Shown: one piece after another, positions 8,776 through 16,836 of the stretch
Numbering within the stretch: position 1 is the first letter of the stretch
How the letters are laid out: each line of letters begins with the position of its first letter
Program-made: the position numbers and the translations under genes
From: a virus
Direction: 5' to 3' (one strand)
Virus record (IMG/VR): IMGVR_UViG_3300035698_012596
Span: 1 to 48,979 of that record
DNA: 48,979 nt
Notes under the pieces: model-generated
Seen by the model: the letters and a program-made list of their open reading frames with translations, nothing else
Database searches by the model: none
Told to the model about the DNA's origin: nothing

Positions 8776-9370
8776 TGTTCCGATCCTTTAATAAATTTTC
8801 CATTAGTTCAGTGGCGTAAGTTGGACTTGAGATTTTCTTACTACTAAAAACGGTATTGTCAGCACAATCAAGTAATAAGTTGTCCTTAACAAATTGTGGC
8901 ATCTCTGTTGGCTTATCTTTACCATGATACATTTCACATTCAGCCATAACAAAATAAATTTTACCGGCTGAATTATGAAAGAAATCAATTTCCCAATGTT
9001 CATTGTGATAACTAATCGGCGTATCTGAACTAAACCGCGTCTTAGTTAGTCGGTATTTGGTTTCATCCCATAGTCGATCAAAGTCGTTTGGTGATATGTC
9101 GGTTTCAATCTCAATAACATTTCCATCAATTTTATGTTTATATGTGAAAATATGTTCTGTGGCCATATTATGACCTGATACTTTTTCTTCTTTATATCCA
9201 CCAATATATCGCCAATCAATGCTTCGGATACGTGAGCCCTTGTGTAGATAACCTTGTTTGAAATCACCAACTGAGAATTCAATTTCTGAATTCTTAACTT
9301 TCTCCATCAAATCAATGAATAAATCTTCACCAGCATGAAGAACATATTTATTTTCTCTCTCAATTGGCAT
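8759..9370 (-). CDS. CYTH-domain (triphosphate tunnel) protein
   Basis: 203 aa from the ATG at 9370, which has GGTGA just upstream and overlaps the exonuclease stop by 11 bp; the longer reading to 9424 lacks a ribosome site. Motifs fit the CYTH/triphosphate tunnel metalloenzyme fold: PIERENKYVL (E-x-E-x-K-like), KQGYLHKGSRIR, a charged strand (IEIETDIS), KTRF, HWEIDFF, and VMAECEM. Known CYTH enzymes hydrolyse inorganic triphosphate, thiamine triphosphate or RNA 5'-triphosphate, or make cAMP. Which applies here cannot be told from sequence. Sits in the exonuclease operon. Confidence 0.7.
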   Translation of the reverse strand: MPIERENKYVLHAGEDLFIDLMEKVKNSEIEFSVGDFKQGYLHKGSRIRSIDWRYIGGYKEEKVSGHNMATEHIFTYKHKIDGNVIEIETDISPNDFDRLWDETKYRLTKTRFSSDTPISYHNEHWEIDFFHNSAGKIYFVMAECEMYHGKDKPTEMPQFVKDNLLLDCADNTVFSSKKISSPTYATELMENLLKDRNNDKPS

Positions 9371-10355
9371 TTTTGTCACCATATCGCGCAGTAAACATTG
9401 GGGTGATTGTTGCAAAGTTATCACTAAGTCGTTTTAGATCATATTCGCTACAGAAGCGCATAAACGAATGTCCAATTTTAGCGTTTGGTATTTCTTCTTT
9501 AGCCACGGATTGGATAATTGATTTTGCCGCCGTGTCTCGAATTTCTTGTGGCTGTTTTGTTAAATCAATAAGCCGTTCATTCTCAGAAAACCGATTAATG
9601 GTTTTTACTGATTCTCCAGACATTGGGTCATCAAACTCTGTGAGCATAAGATTGTTAAAATCAAAGCCTTTGTTATTCTGATCTTCATATGCAGATCGAA
9701 TTTTTGTTTCGCGTGTTCGCGGCGCAGTTGCTGGAAAAATATTATCTGTTGAATCACCCCGGCAAATTTTCTTAAACAATTCCCACTTTGGTTCTGGTGG
9801 CAATTTTGGCTTTTTTGTTTTCCCATCGATAATAGTTTTATCCGTCTCGGAATCAATGATCGATGTTGTGTCAATAATTTGTTTCTGCTGGGGACGATAG
9901 ATTGTTACATTTGGTGCAAGCAACTGGTAAAAATCAGTATCATTGGATACTATTACATGTTTGTCATCGGGATGTAATTGAACCCAACGGGCGATCATGT
10001 CATCTGCCTCGCATCGAGATGCCTGCAATACGGTGATGTTTGTCCTATCAGCTACGAATTTTACAAAACCATCAAGATAACTAAAGAAAATCTCATCATC
10101 CTCGATGTCACGCGCTGTTCGTTCAAGCTGTTTGAGCCTACGTTGCCCCTTGTAATTTTTTAAATGATCATAACGCCAATTGTTTTTGCTTTCAAGCGCC
10201 ATTACAACATGATCGATATTGAACATACGCCATGCTTTAGCCATACTTTGGATTGCAATGTGAACTGCCATCGCACCCTTCTGATCCGCGTCTCCTCGAA
10301 CGACATGTTTCGTCGCGAAGAATAAGTTCATGGCATCAATTAACTGAAACTTCAC
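9360..10355 (-). CDS. 5'-3' exonuclease / flap endonuclease (RNase H-type)
   Basis: 331 aa using GTG at 10355, which is 7 nt after GGAG; a GTG two codons earlier touches that GGAG. FEN/PIN-fold metal ligands are visible: FQLIDAMNLFF at the N-terminus, 'RCEADDMIARW', 'VSNDTDFYQLL', and 'CRGDSTDNIFPA' of the helix-hairpin-helix region. T4 Rnh has this layout and removes Okazaki RNA primers; the same role beside a phage polymerase is likely. Its own promoter (10380-10409) places it first in an operon with the CYTH gene and two hypotheticals. Confidence 0.88.
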   Translation of the reverse strand: MKFQLIDAMNLFFATKHVVRGDADQKGAMAVHIAIQSMAKAWRMFNIDHVVMALESKNNWRYDHLKNYKGQRRLKQLERTARDIEDDEIFFSYLDGFVKFVADRTNITVLQASRCEADDMIARWVQLHPDDKHVIVSNDTDFYQLLAPNVTIYRPQQKQIIDTTSIIDSETDKTIIDGKTKKPKLPPEPKWELFKKICRGDSTDNIFPATAPRTRETKIRSAYEDQNNKGFDFNNLMLTEFDDPMSGESVKTINRFSENERLIDLTKQPQEIRDTAAKSIIQSVAKEEIPNAKIGHSFMRFCSEYDLKRLSDNFATITPMFTARYGDKNAN

Positions 10356-10379
10356 AATCACTCTCCAATGTTAAGCGTA

Positions 10380-10409
10380 AGTATAACATTATTATTATGC
10401 AACTGTCAA
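10380..10409 (-). promoter_or_regulatory. Sigma70-type early promoter
   Basis: TTGACA (10409-10404), 18-bp spacer ending in TGT, TATACT (10385-10380). Drives the exonuclease operon; the predicted leader is under 25 nt. Confidence 0.72.
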
Positions 10410-10410
10410 C

Positions 10411-11064
10411 TCAAGAATATACACGTTTTCCGTCTTTTTCTGGACCACGATCATTAACCTGCGCTGGTTTCGGTTCTTCTTTTTCAGGGCTTTCCTTTTC
10501 CATAAAGTCCAAAGCTAGTCCCTCTTCCAAAGCAACGGTCCGGCAAAGTTCCCCATACCACAGCTTGACGGCAATTTCTGGAGTGGGTGCTTTATAACCT
10601 TCTCCCTCCAATTCCTTAACAAACTCATCGTTCCAATCAAGGTCAAAGAAAAAACCAAGTTTTCCTTCAGTATCTCGCTCTAACCCGTGTTCTTTGTAAC
10701 CAACCCATGGTTCACCGTTAGCTGAAGCAACACCTTTATCATACTCGTGTTGTTTTAGTGAGCCCTGAGAAAATTCATAGTGTAGCAATGCTAGTTTGTA
10801 TTCTTTTGAATCTTTGTCTTCTGTTAACTCTAAAGTAATTTTAACCATTTCTTCTTCGGAAAGATTTTCATAATCCCTGCGGATTTCTAGCATACGTTTT
10901 TTGTAAGAATCAGTGTCTTTCCCATGCTCTAATTCAGCAAGGCGTTCCATAAGCTCACGACCATCCATAGTGTAATACGCTTCGGCGCGCTCACGGTCTT
11001 TACCTTTAAGTCCTAATCCAGCAGGGGTGGCACCAAACGGCCAAAGTCTTTTCTTTTTAGCCAT
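10411..11064 (-). CDS. Conserved hypothetical protein
   Basis: 217 aa. Basic start (MAKKKRLWPFG), acidic helical middle, then 'FFFDLDWNDEFVKELEGEGY' and 'KLWYGELCR', a motif I recall from large-phage hypothetical proteins, and a Pro/Glu/Lys-rich tail. No enzymatic motif seen. Start overlaps the Nudix stop as TAATG, so the two are translationally coupled. Confidence 0.6.
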   Translation of the reverse strand: MAKKKRLWPFGATPAGLGLKGKDRERAEAYYTMDGRELMERLAELEHGKDTDSYKKRMLEIRRDYENLSEEEMVKITLELTEDKDSKEYKLALLHYEFSQGSLKQHEYDKGVASANGEPWVGYKEHGLERDTEGKLGFFFDLDWNDEFVKELEGEGYKAPTPEIAVKLWYGELCRTVALEEGLALDFMEKESPEKEEPKPAQVNDRGPEKDGKRVYS

Positions 11065-11477
11065 TAAAATTGTCCTTTATAATAATTCTGTATTTTCTGA
11101 TAAGCTTGAGTAACTGCCGCTAAATGAATTTTTCTACCTCTTATCTTGAATTTATCCATAGTTAGCCAATGCGTTTTACCCGTTTCAAAATGTGGTTTGT
11201 CAAACTTTATAGCATTGGCAACTTCTGCGGCGAAGACATGAATTTTTAGATTGCTATTTGAACCACAATCAATAACAGAAAGAACATTTTTTTCACGTAG
11301 TCCAAGTTCTTCCTTTCCCTCTCTCATAGCGGCTTCACGCAGGCTTTCGCCATCATCGACGTCTCCTTTAGCGATCTGCGGATCTATTCCACCATATGCT
11401 GGATCACTTGGGACCATAAAATACATATGAATTATGTTTTTATTATCTCGGTAGAACGGTATAACTCCGGATTTCAT
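11064..11477 (-). CDS. Nudix hydrolase
   Basis: 137 aa. The Nudix box is complete: G-x5-E-x7-R-E-x2-E-E-x-G spans about residues 40-62 (GDVDDGESL... REGKEELGL). Preceded by 'GVIPFYRD' and followed by a strand-rich C-terminus. Nudix enzymes cleave nucleoside diphosphates linked to another moiety; phage versions may act on damaged dNTPs, (p)ppGpp, Ap4A or capped RNA ends. Substrate not predictable. AAGGAG precedes the ATG and a TTGACT...TATACT promoter lies directly upstream. Confidence 0.88.
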   Translation of the reverse strand: MKSGVIPFYRDNKNIIHMYFMVPSDPAYGGIDPQIAKGDVDDGESLREAAMREGKEELGLREKNVLSVIDCGSNSNLKIHVFAAEVANAIKFDKPHFETGKTHWLTMDKFKIRGRKIHLAAVTQAYQKIQNYYKGQF

Positions 11478-11499
11478 TGTTTCTCCTTATTATAGTAAT

Positions 11500-11529
11500 A
11501 GTATATGTTAATACCGAGTATTTAGTCAA
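11500..11529 (-). promoter_or_regulatory. Sigma70-type early promoter
   Basis: TTGACT (11529-11524), 18-bp spacer, TATACT (11505-11500), starting 2 bp after the T-run of the terminator of the upstream queE operon. Confidence 0.72.
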
Positions 11530-11530
11530 G

Positions 11531-11560
11531 AAAAAAATGGGAGGGTTTTGGGCCCTCCCA
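11531..11560 (-). terminator. Rho-independent terminator after queE
   Basis: On the minus strand TGGGAGGG, loop CCCAAAA, CCCTCCCA form a perfect 8-bp stem followed by seven T residues. It lies 27 bp past the queE stop and abuts the next promoter, so it separates two transcription units. Confidence 0.88.
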
Positions 11561-11586
11561 GTTTCATTATTATTGCTATTTTATTT

Positions 11587-12459
11587 TTATGGTAAAGAAG
11601 CAAATAAATGTATCTGCAAGTTTAGAATAAATCCATATTTCATTGCGTACTCTGCGGTATATTCATGGTTGCGTTGGTTTGCCTTCATATCAAGAAGCCC
11701 TTCATCCCAAAAACTAATCGTCTCGTCTACAGTTGATCGTTCATCGATGGTAATTTCCTTATTTGATGAACGCATTTCTTTAGCCTTTTGTGGTTCTTGC
11801 TTATAGATATTCATCGGACTGACGAAGATTGGTTTACTAGTTTGAATAGCCCATTCATGCGCCCAATCAGGAACTTCGCTGTATGGTGTAAATTGCTCAT
11901 TATTTGGTGAAGTCATAACAAACTTTAAACAATCTGCTCTATCAAGAACTTTTTGGTTGGGTTGTAAATATTTAATAGCAACTTCACCTTTTTCTAAACA
12001 CTTCGGACTAACCACATAAGTAGTCGCTGAACTCAAGTCCAAGTGCAAAATACCATTAGATTCAATTTGTGTATGGAAAAATGTTTTATCGGCTTCTGCA
12101 AGAAACTTGGTTAGATTTTGTTGTAATGACGGTTCACCACCTGTAACAACGAGAACAATTCTTCTATTTGTTCCTTGTGCCCAGCTTGGAATTTCCATAT
12201 TTCTCTCTTCGTAGAACTTGGCAATATCAATATCGATTTGTTTGAAGATTTCGTCGAACGAAAGGTCATCTCCTTGGTCGAAAAAAGTGTCACAAAAACT
12301 ACACGCCAAATTGCATTTAGTCAGTCTAACAAAATAGGCTGGAAAACCACGGAATGGCCCTTCGCCTTGTAATGTATAGAATCGGCTGGTAACTGTTAAT
12401 GTATCTTTTGTGGCATTTGCAAAATAGTTGCGGCCGACTTTTTCATTCATTCCAAACAT
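11587..12459 (-). CDS. queE: 7-carboxy-7-deazaguanine synthase (radical SAM)
   Basis: 290 aa. Radical-SAM cluster C49-x3-C53-x2-C56 ('KCNLACSFCD'), preceded by 'FYTLQGEGPFRG', and the SAM-binding 'TGGEPSLQQN'. This matches QueE, which rearranges 6-carboxytetrahydropterin to 7-carboxy-7-deazaguanine (CDG), the core of queuosine, archaeosine and phage deazaguanine DNA bases. A longer C-terminus than typical bacterial QueE is visible. FolE, a QueD-like and a DpdA-like gene lie 2.4-7.4 kb upstream on the same strand; QueC is not in the window. AGGAAT precedes the ATG. Confidence 0.88.
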   Translation of the reverse strand: MFGMNEKVGRNYFANATKDTLTVTSRFYTLQGEGPFRGFPAYFVRLTKCNLACSFCDTFFDQGDDLSFDEIFKQIDIDIAKFYEERNMEIPSWAQGTNRRIVLVVTGGEPSLQQNLTKFLAEADKTFFHTQIESNGILHLDLSSATTYVVSPKCLEKGEVAIKYLQPNQKVLDRADCLKFVMTSPNNEQFTPYSEVPDWAHEWAIQTSKPIFVSPMNIYKQEPQKAKEMRSSNKEITIDERSTVDETISFWDEGLLDMKANQRNHEYTAEYAMKYGFILNLQIHLFASLP

Positions 12460-12521
12460 TATTTTATTCCTGTTATTGTTGTAACTTACTATATTTAGAC
12501 CGCGAAGATTTAGCTATATGT

Positions 12522-13043
12522 TTATGGATATATGTCATATGGATTATGTGCAATATGGTTTTGAAAATTTTTCACATAATATTTCCACCCATTGGCATGA
12601 ACATCCTTGTGAAATTGTTCTGCAAGTATAATTAGGTTATTCGACTGATGTGTCCCATTTGCGCCATCTTGCTGTAATGGTATAATATGATGAACATGCA
12701 CTTGATTCCCTGGATGCACAGAATTCCATGCAGCTTGTGTTTTGTATATTTCTTTAATAATTAATTGTTCTGTGATAGATAGCGATGACATCCTCATCTT
12801 AGCTCTATACGCCGCATCCCGTATTAATTTGCAAACATAACATTGATTCTTTTGATGGCTAGTTGATGGATTACCGTAACCAAGTTGTCTAATATATGAT
12901 CTACATTTTGTGCAATATTTACCATGGTAATATTTCCATCCATTTTTATAAGCTTGTTTCCAGGTTACTGTATTTAAAAAAGGTCCTCCGTTTTTTCGTG
13001 ATATCAATAAATCATTCTCACCATTATCATATGCTGTCACCAT
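12522..13043 (-). CDS. HNH endonuclease
   Basis: 173 aa from the ATG at 13043, 8 nt after GGAGG. Two CxxC pairs (YCTKC, QCYVC) form a likely zinc ribbon, followed by the HNH core 'VHVHHIIPLQQDG' and 'SNNLIILAEQFHKDVH'. HNH nucleases in phages are often free-standing homing enzymes; its position inside the deazaguanine region, directly after coupled genes, fits insertion. It could instead be a packaging or host-DNA nuclease. Confidence 0.82.
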   Translation of the reverse strand: MVTAYDNGENDLLISRKNGGPFLNTVTWKQAYKNGWKYYHGKYCTKCRSYIRQLGYGNPSTSHQKNQCYVCKLIRDAAYRAKMRMSSLSITEQLIIKEIYKTQAAWNSVHPGNQVHVHHIIPLQQDGANGTHQSNNLIILAEQFHKDVHANGWKYYVKNFQNHIAHNPYDIYP

Positions 13044-13046
13044 CAA

Positions 13047-13406
13047 TCAATCCTCCATTAACTTTCCCATAACCATTATTTCATCCCACATCTCTTTGAG
13101 GGTTTCATCTTTTTCGCAACGTTCTTGTAATCGATCCCATGCATCACGCCGCCGAATTTCTTCACTGGTAGTAGGCCAACCAGTTTCATTCTTTAGTACA
13201 CGGAACTTCCGACAGCCTTCATATAATCCTTGAACATGCCGCAAGAAATCCTCTGATACATTTTCTCCATCAATGATAATTTTTACATTCTGGTGAAATA
13301 TGTTATCCTTATATTTTCCATCGTATAGTTCCATTTGCCCTTTTGCATATCTATCTGCGACTTCGGCACGATTGGTTAATTCATTGTCTGTAAAAAATCC
13401 AACCAT
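13047..13406 (-). CDS. Hypothetical protein
   Basis: 119 aa from the ATG at 13406, which overlaps the phosphoribosyltransferase stop as TAATG. Not recognised. Acidic and helical, with a Trp-Asp-Arg-rich C-terminal half (EEIRRRDAWDRLQERCEKDETLKEMWDEIM). No metal or nucleotide-binding motif seen. Probably translated together with the phosphoribosyltransferase. Confidence 0.6.
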   Translation of the reverse strand: MVGFFTDNELTNRAEVADRYAKGQMELYDGKYKDNIFHQNVKIIIDGENVSEDFLRHVQGLYEGCRKFRVLKNETGWPTTSEEIRRRDAWDRLQERCEKDETLKEMWDEIMVMGKLMED

Positions 13407-13888
13407 TATTCCCACCAATTTTCCCAAGGAAAAACTATCCAACAGTCGTCTTCGGCCTTATTAATCTCGTAATGGTTGTATGTTGTTGAGAACTCACTAG
13501 AGATATTTTCAATAACAGCCGCAGTTCGAACGTTTCGACCTAATCGTTCTATACATTGCCAATCATCGATGACCCATTTGAAAGTTTCACCTGAATCATT
13601 GATGTCATCTACGATGAGAATATTCTTAAACTTATCAGCATCATCAGACATCCAAGCATTGTGCTCTGGACCAAAATGCTCAACGTTTGTTGGTGCATCA
13701 CGAAGCCGGCAATCTAATGCATAATGGTTACACTTCAAATAATGACTAAGAAGGACACTCGGAAACAAACCGCCACGGTTTAGACCAACAATATAATCTG
13801 GTCTCCATTCATCAAACATCATTTGACGTGCTATACCAAGAACGCCCTTTTCAACCATTTCGTTCGTGTAATAAACTTTGTTAGTCAT
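13406..13888 (-). CDS. Phosphoribosyltransferase
   Basis: 160 aa from the ATG at 13888 (an upstream in-frame TTG is less likely). The PRPP-binding loop is clear: 'NILIVDDINDSGETF' around residues 95-110, with an N-terminal 'YIVGLNRGGLFPSVLLSHYL' matching the PP-binding loop. Type I PRTases transfer phosphoribose to purine or pyrimidine bases (hypoxanthine/xanthine/guanine or orotate/uracil types). In a phage it may salvage purine bases. Substrate is unknown. Coupled by TAATG to the next gene. Confidence 0.82.
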   Translation of the reverse strand: MTNKVYYTNEMVEKGVLGIARQMMFDEWRPDYIVGLNRGGLFPSVLLSHYLKCNHYALDCRLRDAPTNVEHFGPEHNAWMSDDADKFKNILIVDDINDSGETFKWVIDDWQCIERLGRNVRTAAVIENISSEFSTTYNHYEINKAEDDCWIVFPWENWWE

Positions 13889-13892
13889 GATA

Positions 13893-14123
13893 TTATACAA
13901 TCTTAATTTTTAAAAGATTGATTTTGGGACCACCGTCTTCACCACAGTTTGTGGTAACTCTAACGATTCCCATATTATTATCGTTAACCTCGACGGCATC
14001 GGTCATCCGAGATAAAATTCCTATGTCAGAATAATTGGATATACTATCACGATGAGGTATTTGTAAGAAATCCTCTAAGGACATTTCTTCTGGTACATCA
14101 AAAATTGTATTAATTATTGTCAT
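13893..14123 (-). CDS. Hypothetical small protein
   Basis: 76 aa from the ATG at 14123, which has GGAG 6 nt upstream and overlaps the previous stop as TAATG; an earlier ATG lacks a ribosome site. Contains 'EEMSLEDFLQIPH', echoed by 'KEEEFLNLPF' in the 75-aa gene at 14610-14837, and a strand 'MGIVRVTTNCGEDGGPKINLLKIKIV'. The two may be distant paralogues. Function unknown. Confidence 0.6.
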   Translation of the reverse strand: MTIINTIFDVPEEMSLEDFLQIPHRDSISNYSDIGILSRMTDAVEVNDNNMGIVRVTTNCGEDGGPKINLLKIKIV

Positions 14124-14617
14124 TAAATTCTCCATTGTATTAGTTGATCTAAATAATAAACCGGTGTGTATTCATCTGGATTATCATTATGGATATTGTT
14201 GAATTGTCGAAGATCGTCGACGGCATCATATTCAAAGAAATAAATTATACCTGGTATCGTATCAATACCCATTATAATCCAAATTTCTTCACCCAATTTG
14301 TCACTTAGTTTTTTACATTTACCCCAGAATTTTGGATCAAGTGATGTAGCATTCCGATTATTGTGTGGGAAGAAATTTGATTTCCTTTTTGCATCAACCC
14401 AAATTGGAACACTCTTATATCCTAGTATCATAAAATCCGGAAGAACCAAATCATCATTAGTTGAAAATGCTCTTGGGTCTAAATCACTTTGACCGTGATT
14501 ACTACTGAATCTCGTCGATATAACATAATTCCCTTCAAACTGTTTTATGAGAATCCTTTGCGCCTTTTTTTCAAATTCCTGACCATATGCTAATTGTGTT
14601 TGAAAATTATTAGTCAC
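14123..14617 (-). CDS. PD-(D/E)XK-like nuclease
   Basis: 164 aa, GTG start at 14617 overlapping the previous stop by 8 bp. The core looks like a PD-(D/E)XK fold: 'YGQEFEKKAQRIL' helix, then 'LVLPDFMIL' and, 14 residues on, 'IWVDAKRKS' (P-D...D-x-K). A second half with 'WGKCKKLSDKLGEEIWIIMG' matches the helix-strand after the active site. Endonuclease or resolvase activity is inferred; the match is short and unverified. Confidence 0.55.
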   Translation of the reverse strand: MTNNFQTQLAYGQEFEKKAQRILIKQFEGNYVISTRFSSNHGQSDLDPRAFSTNDDLVLPDFMILGYKSVPIWVDAKRKSNFFPHNNRNATSLDPKFWGKCKKLSDKLGEEIWIIMGIDTIPGIIYFFEYDAVDDLRQFNNIHNDNPDEYTPVYYLDQLIQWRI

Positions 14618-14837
14618 CGTTTATTCCCTTAATCAGTTTAACTGTCCGGATATCAAAAGTTTCAACTGAATTATCAAATTTAATGATACATATTCCTTCT
14701 CCATCGTTTGATTTATTATAACGATAAAGAACACCTGGTACCATATTAGTAATAATATGATTGAATGGAAGATTTAAAAATTCCTCTTCCTTCATGGCTA
14801 ATGGCATATCCAGACTTGATGTTACTTTTCGTACCAT
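14610..14837 (-). CDS. Hypothetical small protein
   Basis: 75 aa. ATG at 14837 overlaps the folE stop (TGATG). It shares an E-E-F-L-x-[IL]-P segment with the 76-aa gene at 13893-14123 and ends in strands 'GEGICIIKFDNSVETFDIRTVKLIKG' suggestive of a small SH3- or Tudor-like barrel. Function unknown; translationally coupled to folE. Confidence 0.55.
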   Translation of the reverse strand: MVRKVTSSLDMPLAMKEEEFLNLPFNHIITNMVPGVLYRYNKSNDGEGICIIKFDNSVETFDIRTVKLIKGINGD

Positions 14838-15733
14838 CAGTCCTTATGACCCTTCATACTCAAACAGATATTATAAAATTCCTGCTTCAAACTGCTATCG
14901 TCACTGAAGTGACCAGTCATAATAGCTGTGGTCATATCGCTTTCATGTTCACGCACACCTCGGTGTGTCATACAGTGATGTTCAGCTTTAACAAGAACAG
15001 CAACATGTTCAGTCTTTGCATATTCTTGCAGGGCATCTGCAATCTGGGTTGTCATCTCTTCCTGAATCTGTGGACGTTCAGCTATATGATGAATTAAGCG
15101 GTTGAATTTTGAAAGACCGATTACTTCATCTTCTGGGAAGATACCAACCCAACATTTCCCCACAATGTTCTGGAAGTGGTGGGCGCATGTTGAGCGTATT
15201 GTGATGGGCCCAGTTGCATACAAACTCTGATATCCCATATTGGGGAAGCTTGTTACCTTGGGTACCGGTGCATAACGGCCAGCAAATGTTTCTTTAACAA
15301 ACATCTTAGCCACACGACGCGCAGTATCATGAGTGTTATGATCGTTCTCCGTATCAATTACAAGGCTTTCAAGTACACCCTGCATCTTTTCTGCTACTTC
15401 ATCAACCAACAGTTCCATTTCATCAGGTTCAATATACTTGCTGATGTTCTGGTTGCTGCGGAATTCCGCACCATCTTGCTTAATGCGATCACGAATAATA
15501 TCTGAAATACTTGATTCTTGAATCGTGTTCAATACGATTAATGAATTTTTAATATCATCTGTATAGTTATCGGAAATTTGTGATGTGTCAATACCATTCC
15601 CTTGGAGGATCTTAAGAGCATTTATAATATCTTGATTTGGTTTATTCATTTCATTTATTTCTCCTATAATATCTTGATTTGGTTTATTCATTTCATTTAT
15701 TTCTCCTATAATATCTTGATTTGGTTTATTCAT
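14837..15733 (-). CDS. folE: GTP cyclohydrolase I
   Basis: 298 aa from the first of three repeated ATGs (15733, 15691, 15649). The C-terminal ~190 residues are FolE: 'CAHHFQNIVG' (zinc Cys/His site; E. coli reads CEHH, so the Glu is Ala here), 'VIGLSKFNRLIHHIAERPQIQEEMTTQIA' in two parts, and 'HHCMTHRGVREHES' with the second zinc Cys. It converts GTP to dihydroneopterin triphosphate, the precursor for folate and 7-deazaguanines. With QueE, QueD-like and DpdA-like genes nearby it probably feeds phage base modification. The N-terminal 100 residues are extra. Confidence 0.85.
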   Translation of the reverse strand: MNKPNQDIIGEINEMNKPNQDIIGEINEMNKPNQDIINALKILQGNGIDTSQISDNYTDDIKNSLIVLNTIQESSISDIIRDRIKQDGAEFRSNQNISKYIEPDEMELLVDEVAEKMQGVLESLVIDTENDHNTHDTARRVAKMFVKETFAGRYAPVPKVTSFPNMGYQSLYATGPITIRSTCAHHFQNIVGKCWVGIFPEDEVIGLSKFNRLIHHIAERPQIQEEMTTQIADALQEYAKTEHVAVLVKAEHHCMTHRGVREHESDMTTAIMTGHFSDDSSLKQEFYNICLSMKGHKD

Positions 15734-15748
15734 TTCATTTATTTCTCC
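15623..15748 (-). repeat. Three perfect 42-bp tandem repeats carrying RBS and start codon
   Basis: Three identical 42-bp units (15623-15664, 15665-15706, 15707-15748). Each holds GGAGAA, a mini-ORF ATGAAATGA and the in-frame ATG of folE, so the initiation region is triplicated in frame, adding a 14-residue peptide repeat (ending MNKPNQDII) to the N-terminus. Confidence 0.95.
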
Positions 15749-15757
15749 TTAGTTTCC

Positions 15758-16831
15758 TTATTTTAACGTATCAAGGAAGTTATTGCAATTAAAAAAGTTA
15801 ATTTCAAGTAAATTGGCTTCATTATTTGTTTCTTCAACTAATGAATCATAATTATTAAGCATATTCACTATATGAACAGACAGTACATCTCTGTTTTTCA
15901 TATAACTGTTAAAAGATGTAGTCCATTCACTTGGGTACTTAAACCGGTCTGAATACATTTCTACGTAAGAAAGTCGGTTCGGAACCAATGGGATAGCACC
16001 TGTTAATGCACCCTCATAGCAGCTGATACCCAAAGTCTCTTGTAGGTTAGCACTGAACACCATCTTTGCTTTTCCAAGTAATTCATGGTATTCATCTTTT
16101 GTTAGTTGCTCATCCTGACAAACAATAAATTCCCAACCATTGATATATTTTCCAAGGTCTCTGAATATGTCTACTTGTTTTTCAGGAGCAATACGATGTG
16201 GAAACAATACGATATTCTCTTTCTTCATACCCATGTATGGAGTCAACACATCACGCATATATTCCATCGGCCACCCTGTACGGATGATCTTATTGCCTTG
16301 CCAGTTATCGAGAGTTATTGCATCCACTGTTGGTAGTATTTCATCAGCAAACATTTTGATATGGAAATCAGTTGCGAAATGGTTGTGATCAATAGCATAG
16401 AACAACGCTCGTTCTGTATTATACGTCCATTCTTTATTCGTAATCAATCTTCCCAGGAAGTCCTGTGGGTCATATGAACCCGCATGCCATAATGCGTGAA
16501 TTTTAACTGATATACCCAACAGATCACTCATATAGCGGATTTGTAGGATACCAGGGTTCCAAGCATCAGTGAATACGATATGGTCACCTTTTTTGACTCG
16601 TCCTTCTGTAAAGTGGCGACTCATTTGCTCCATCTGGTTACTCTTGTATACATTGGTGCCTCCAAAATTCAGAAACGCACCTGGTGTCGTAGCAGCGGGG
16701 ATATCTGTTGGTCCTTCAATCTCAATGACCTCCTGATTGGTGGCCCGCCTCACCATGTCTGGAATATATTTCTTCCATTGCGCTGTATAGCGTGATTCAA
16801 CAGGCTCAATCTCTACAATCCAAATAGTCAT
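15758..16831 (-). CDS. GT-B glycosyltransferase (GT4-like)
   Basis: 357 aa. Two-domain GT-B look: an N-terminal half with 'GDHIVFTDAWNPGILQIRY' and 'HALWHAGSYDP', then 'NKIIRTGWPMEYM', 'ENIVLFPHRIAPEKQ' (donor-domain entry) and 'KMVFSANLQETLGISCYEGAL', the E-x7-E signature that binds the sugar nucleotide, followed by 'GAIPLVPNRLSYVEMY'. Acceptor is unknown. Its position between folE and the MazG-like, QueD-like and DpdA-like genes suggests it may glycosylate modified phage DNA; a surface or protein target is also possible. Confidence 0.75.
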   Translation of the reverse strand: MTIWIVEIEPVESRYTAQWKKYIPDMVRRATNQEVIEIEGPTDIPAATTPGAFLNFGGTNVYKSNQMEQMSRHFTEGRVKKGDHIVFTDAWNPGILQIRYMSDLLGISVKIHALWHAGSYDPQDFLGRLITNKEWTYNTERALFYAIDHNHFATDFHIKMFADEILPTVDAITLDNWQGNKIIRTGWPMEYMRDVLTPYMGMKKENIVLFPHRIAPEKQVDIFRDLGKYINGWEFIVCQDEQLTKDEYHELLGKAKMVFSANLQETLGISCYEGALTGAIPLVPNRLSYVEMYSDRFKYPSEWTTSFNSYMKNRDVLSVHIVNMLNNYDSLVEETNNEANLLEINFFNCNNFLDTLK

Positions 16832-16836
16832 ATTTC

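Noticed and set aside
9371-9424. Longer start for the CYTH gene
   Set aside because: No ribosome site, extra overlap with the exonuclease, and the family signature starts directly after the ATG at 9370.
12490-12510. CTAAATATA upstream of queE (and GGTCTAAATAT near 19170) as late promoters
   Set aside because: Similar to each other and to TATAAATA, but such AT-rich octamers are common here and the genes look early or middle; not called as features.
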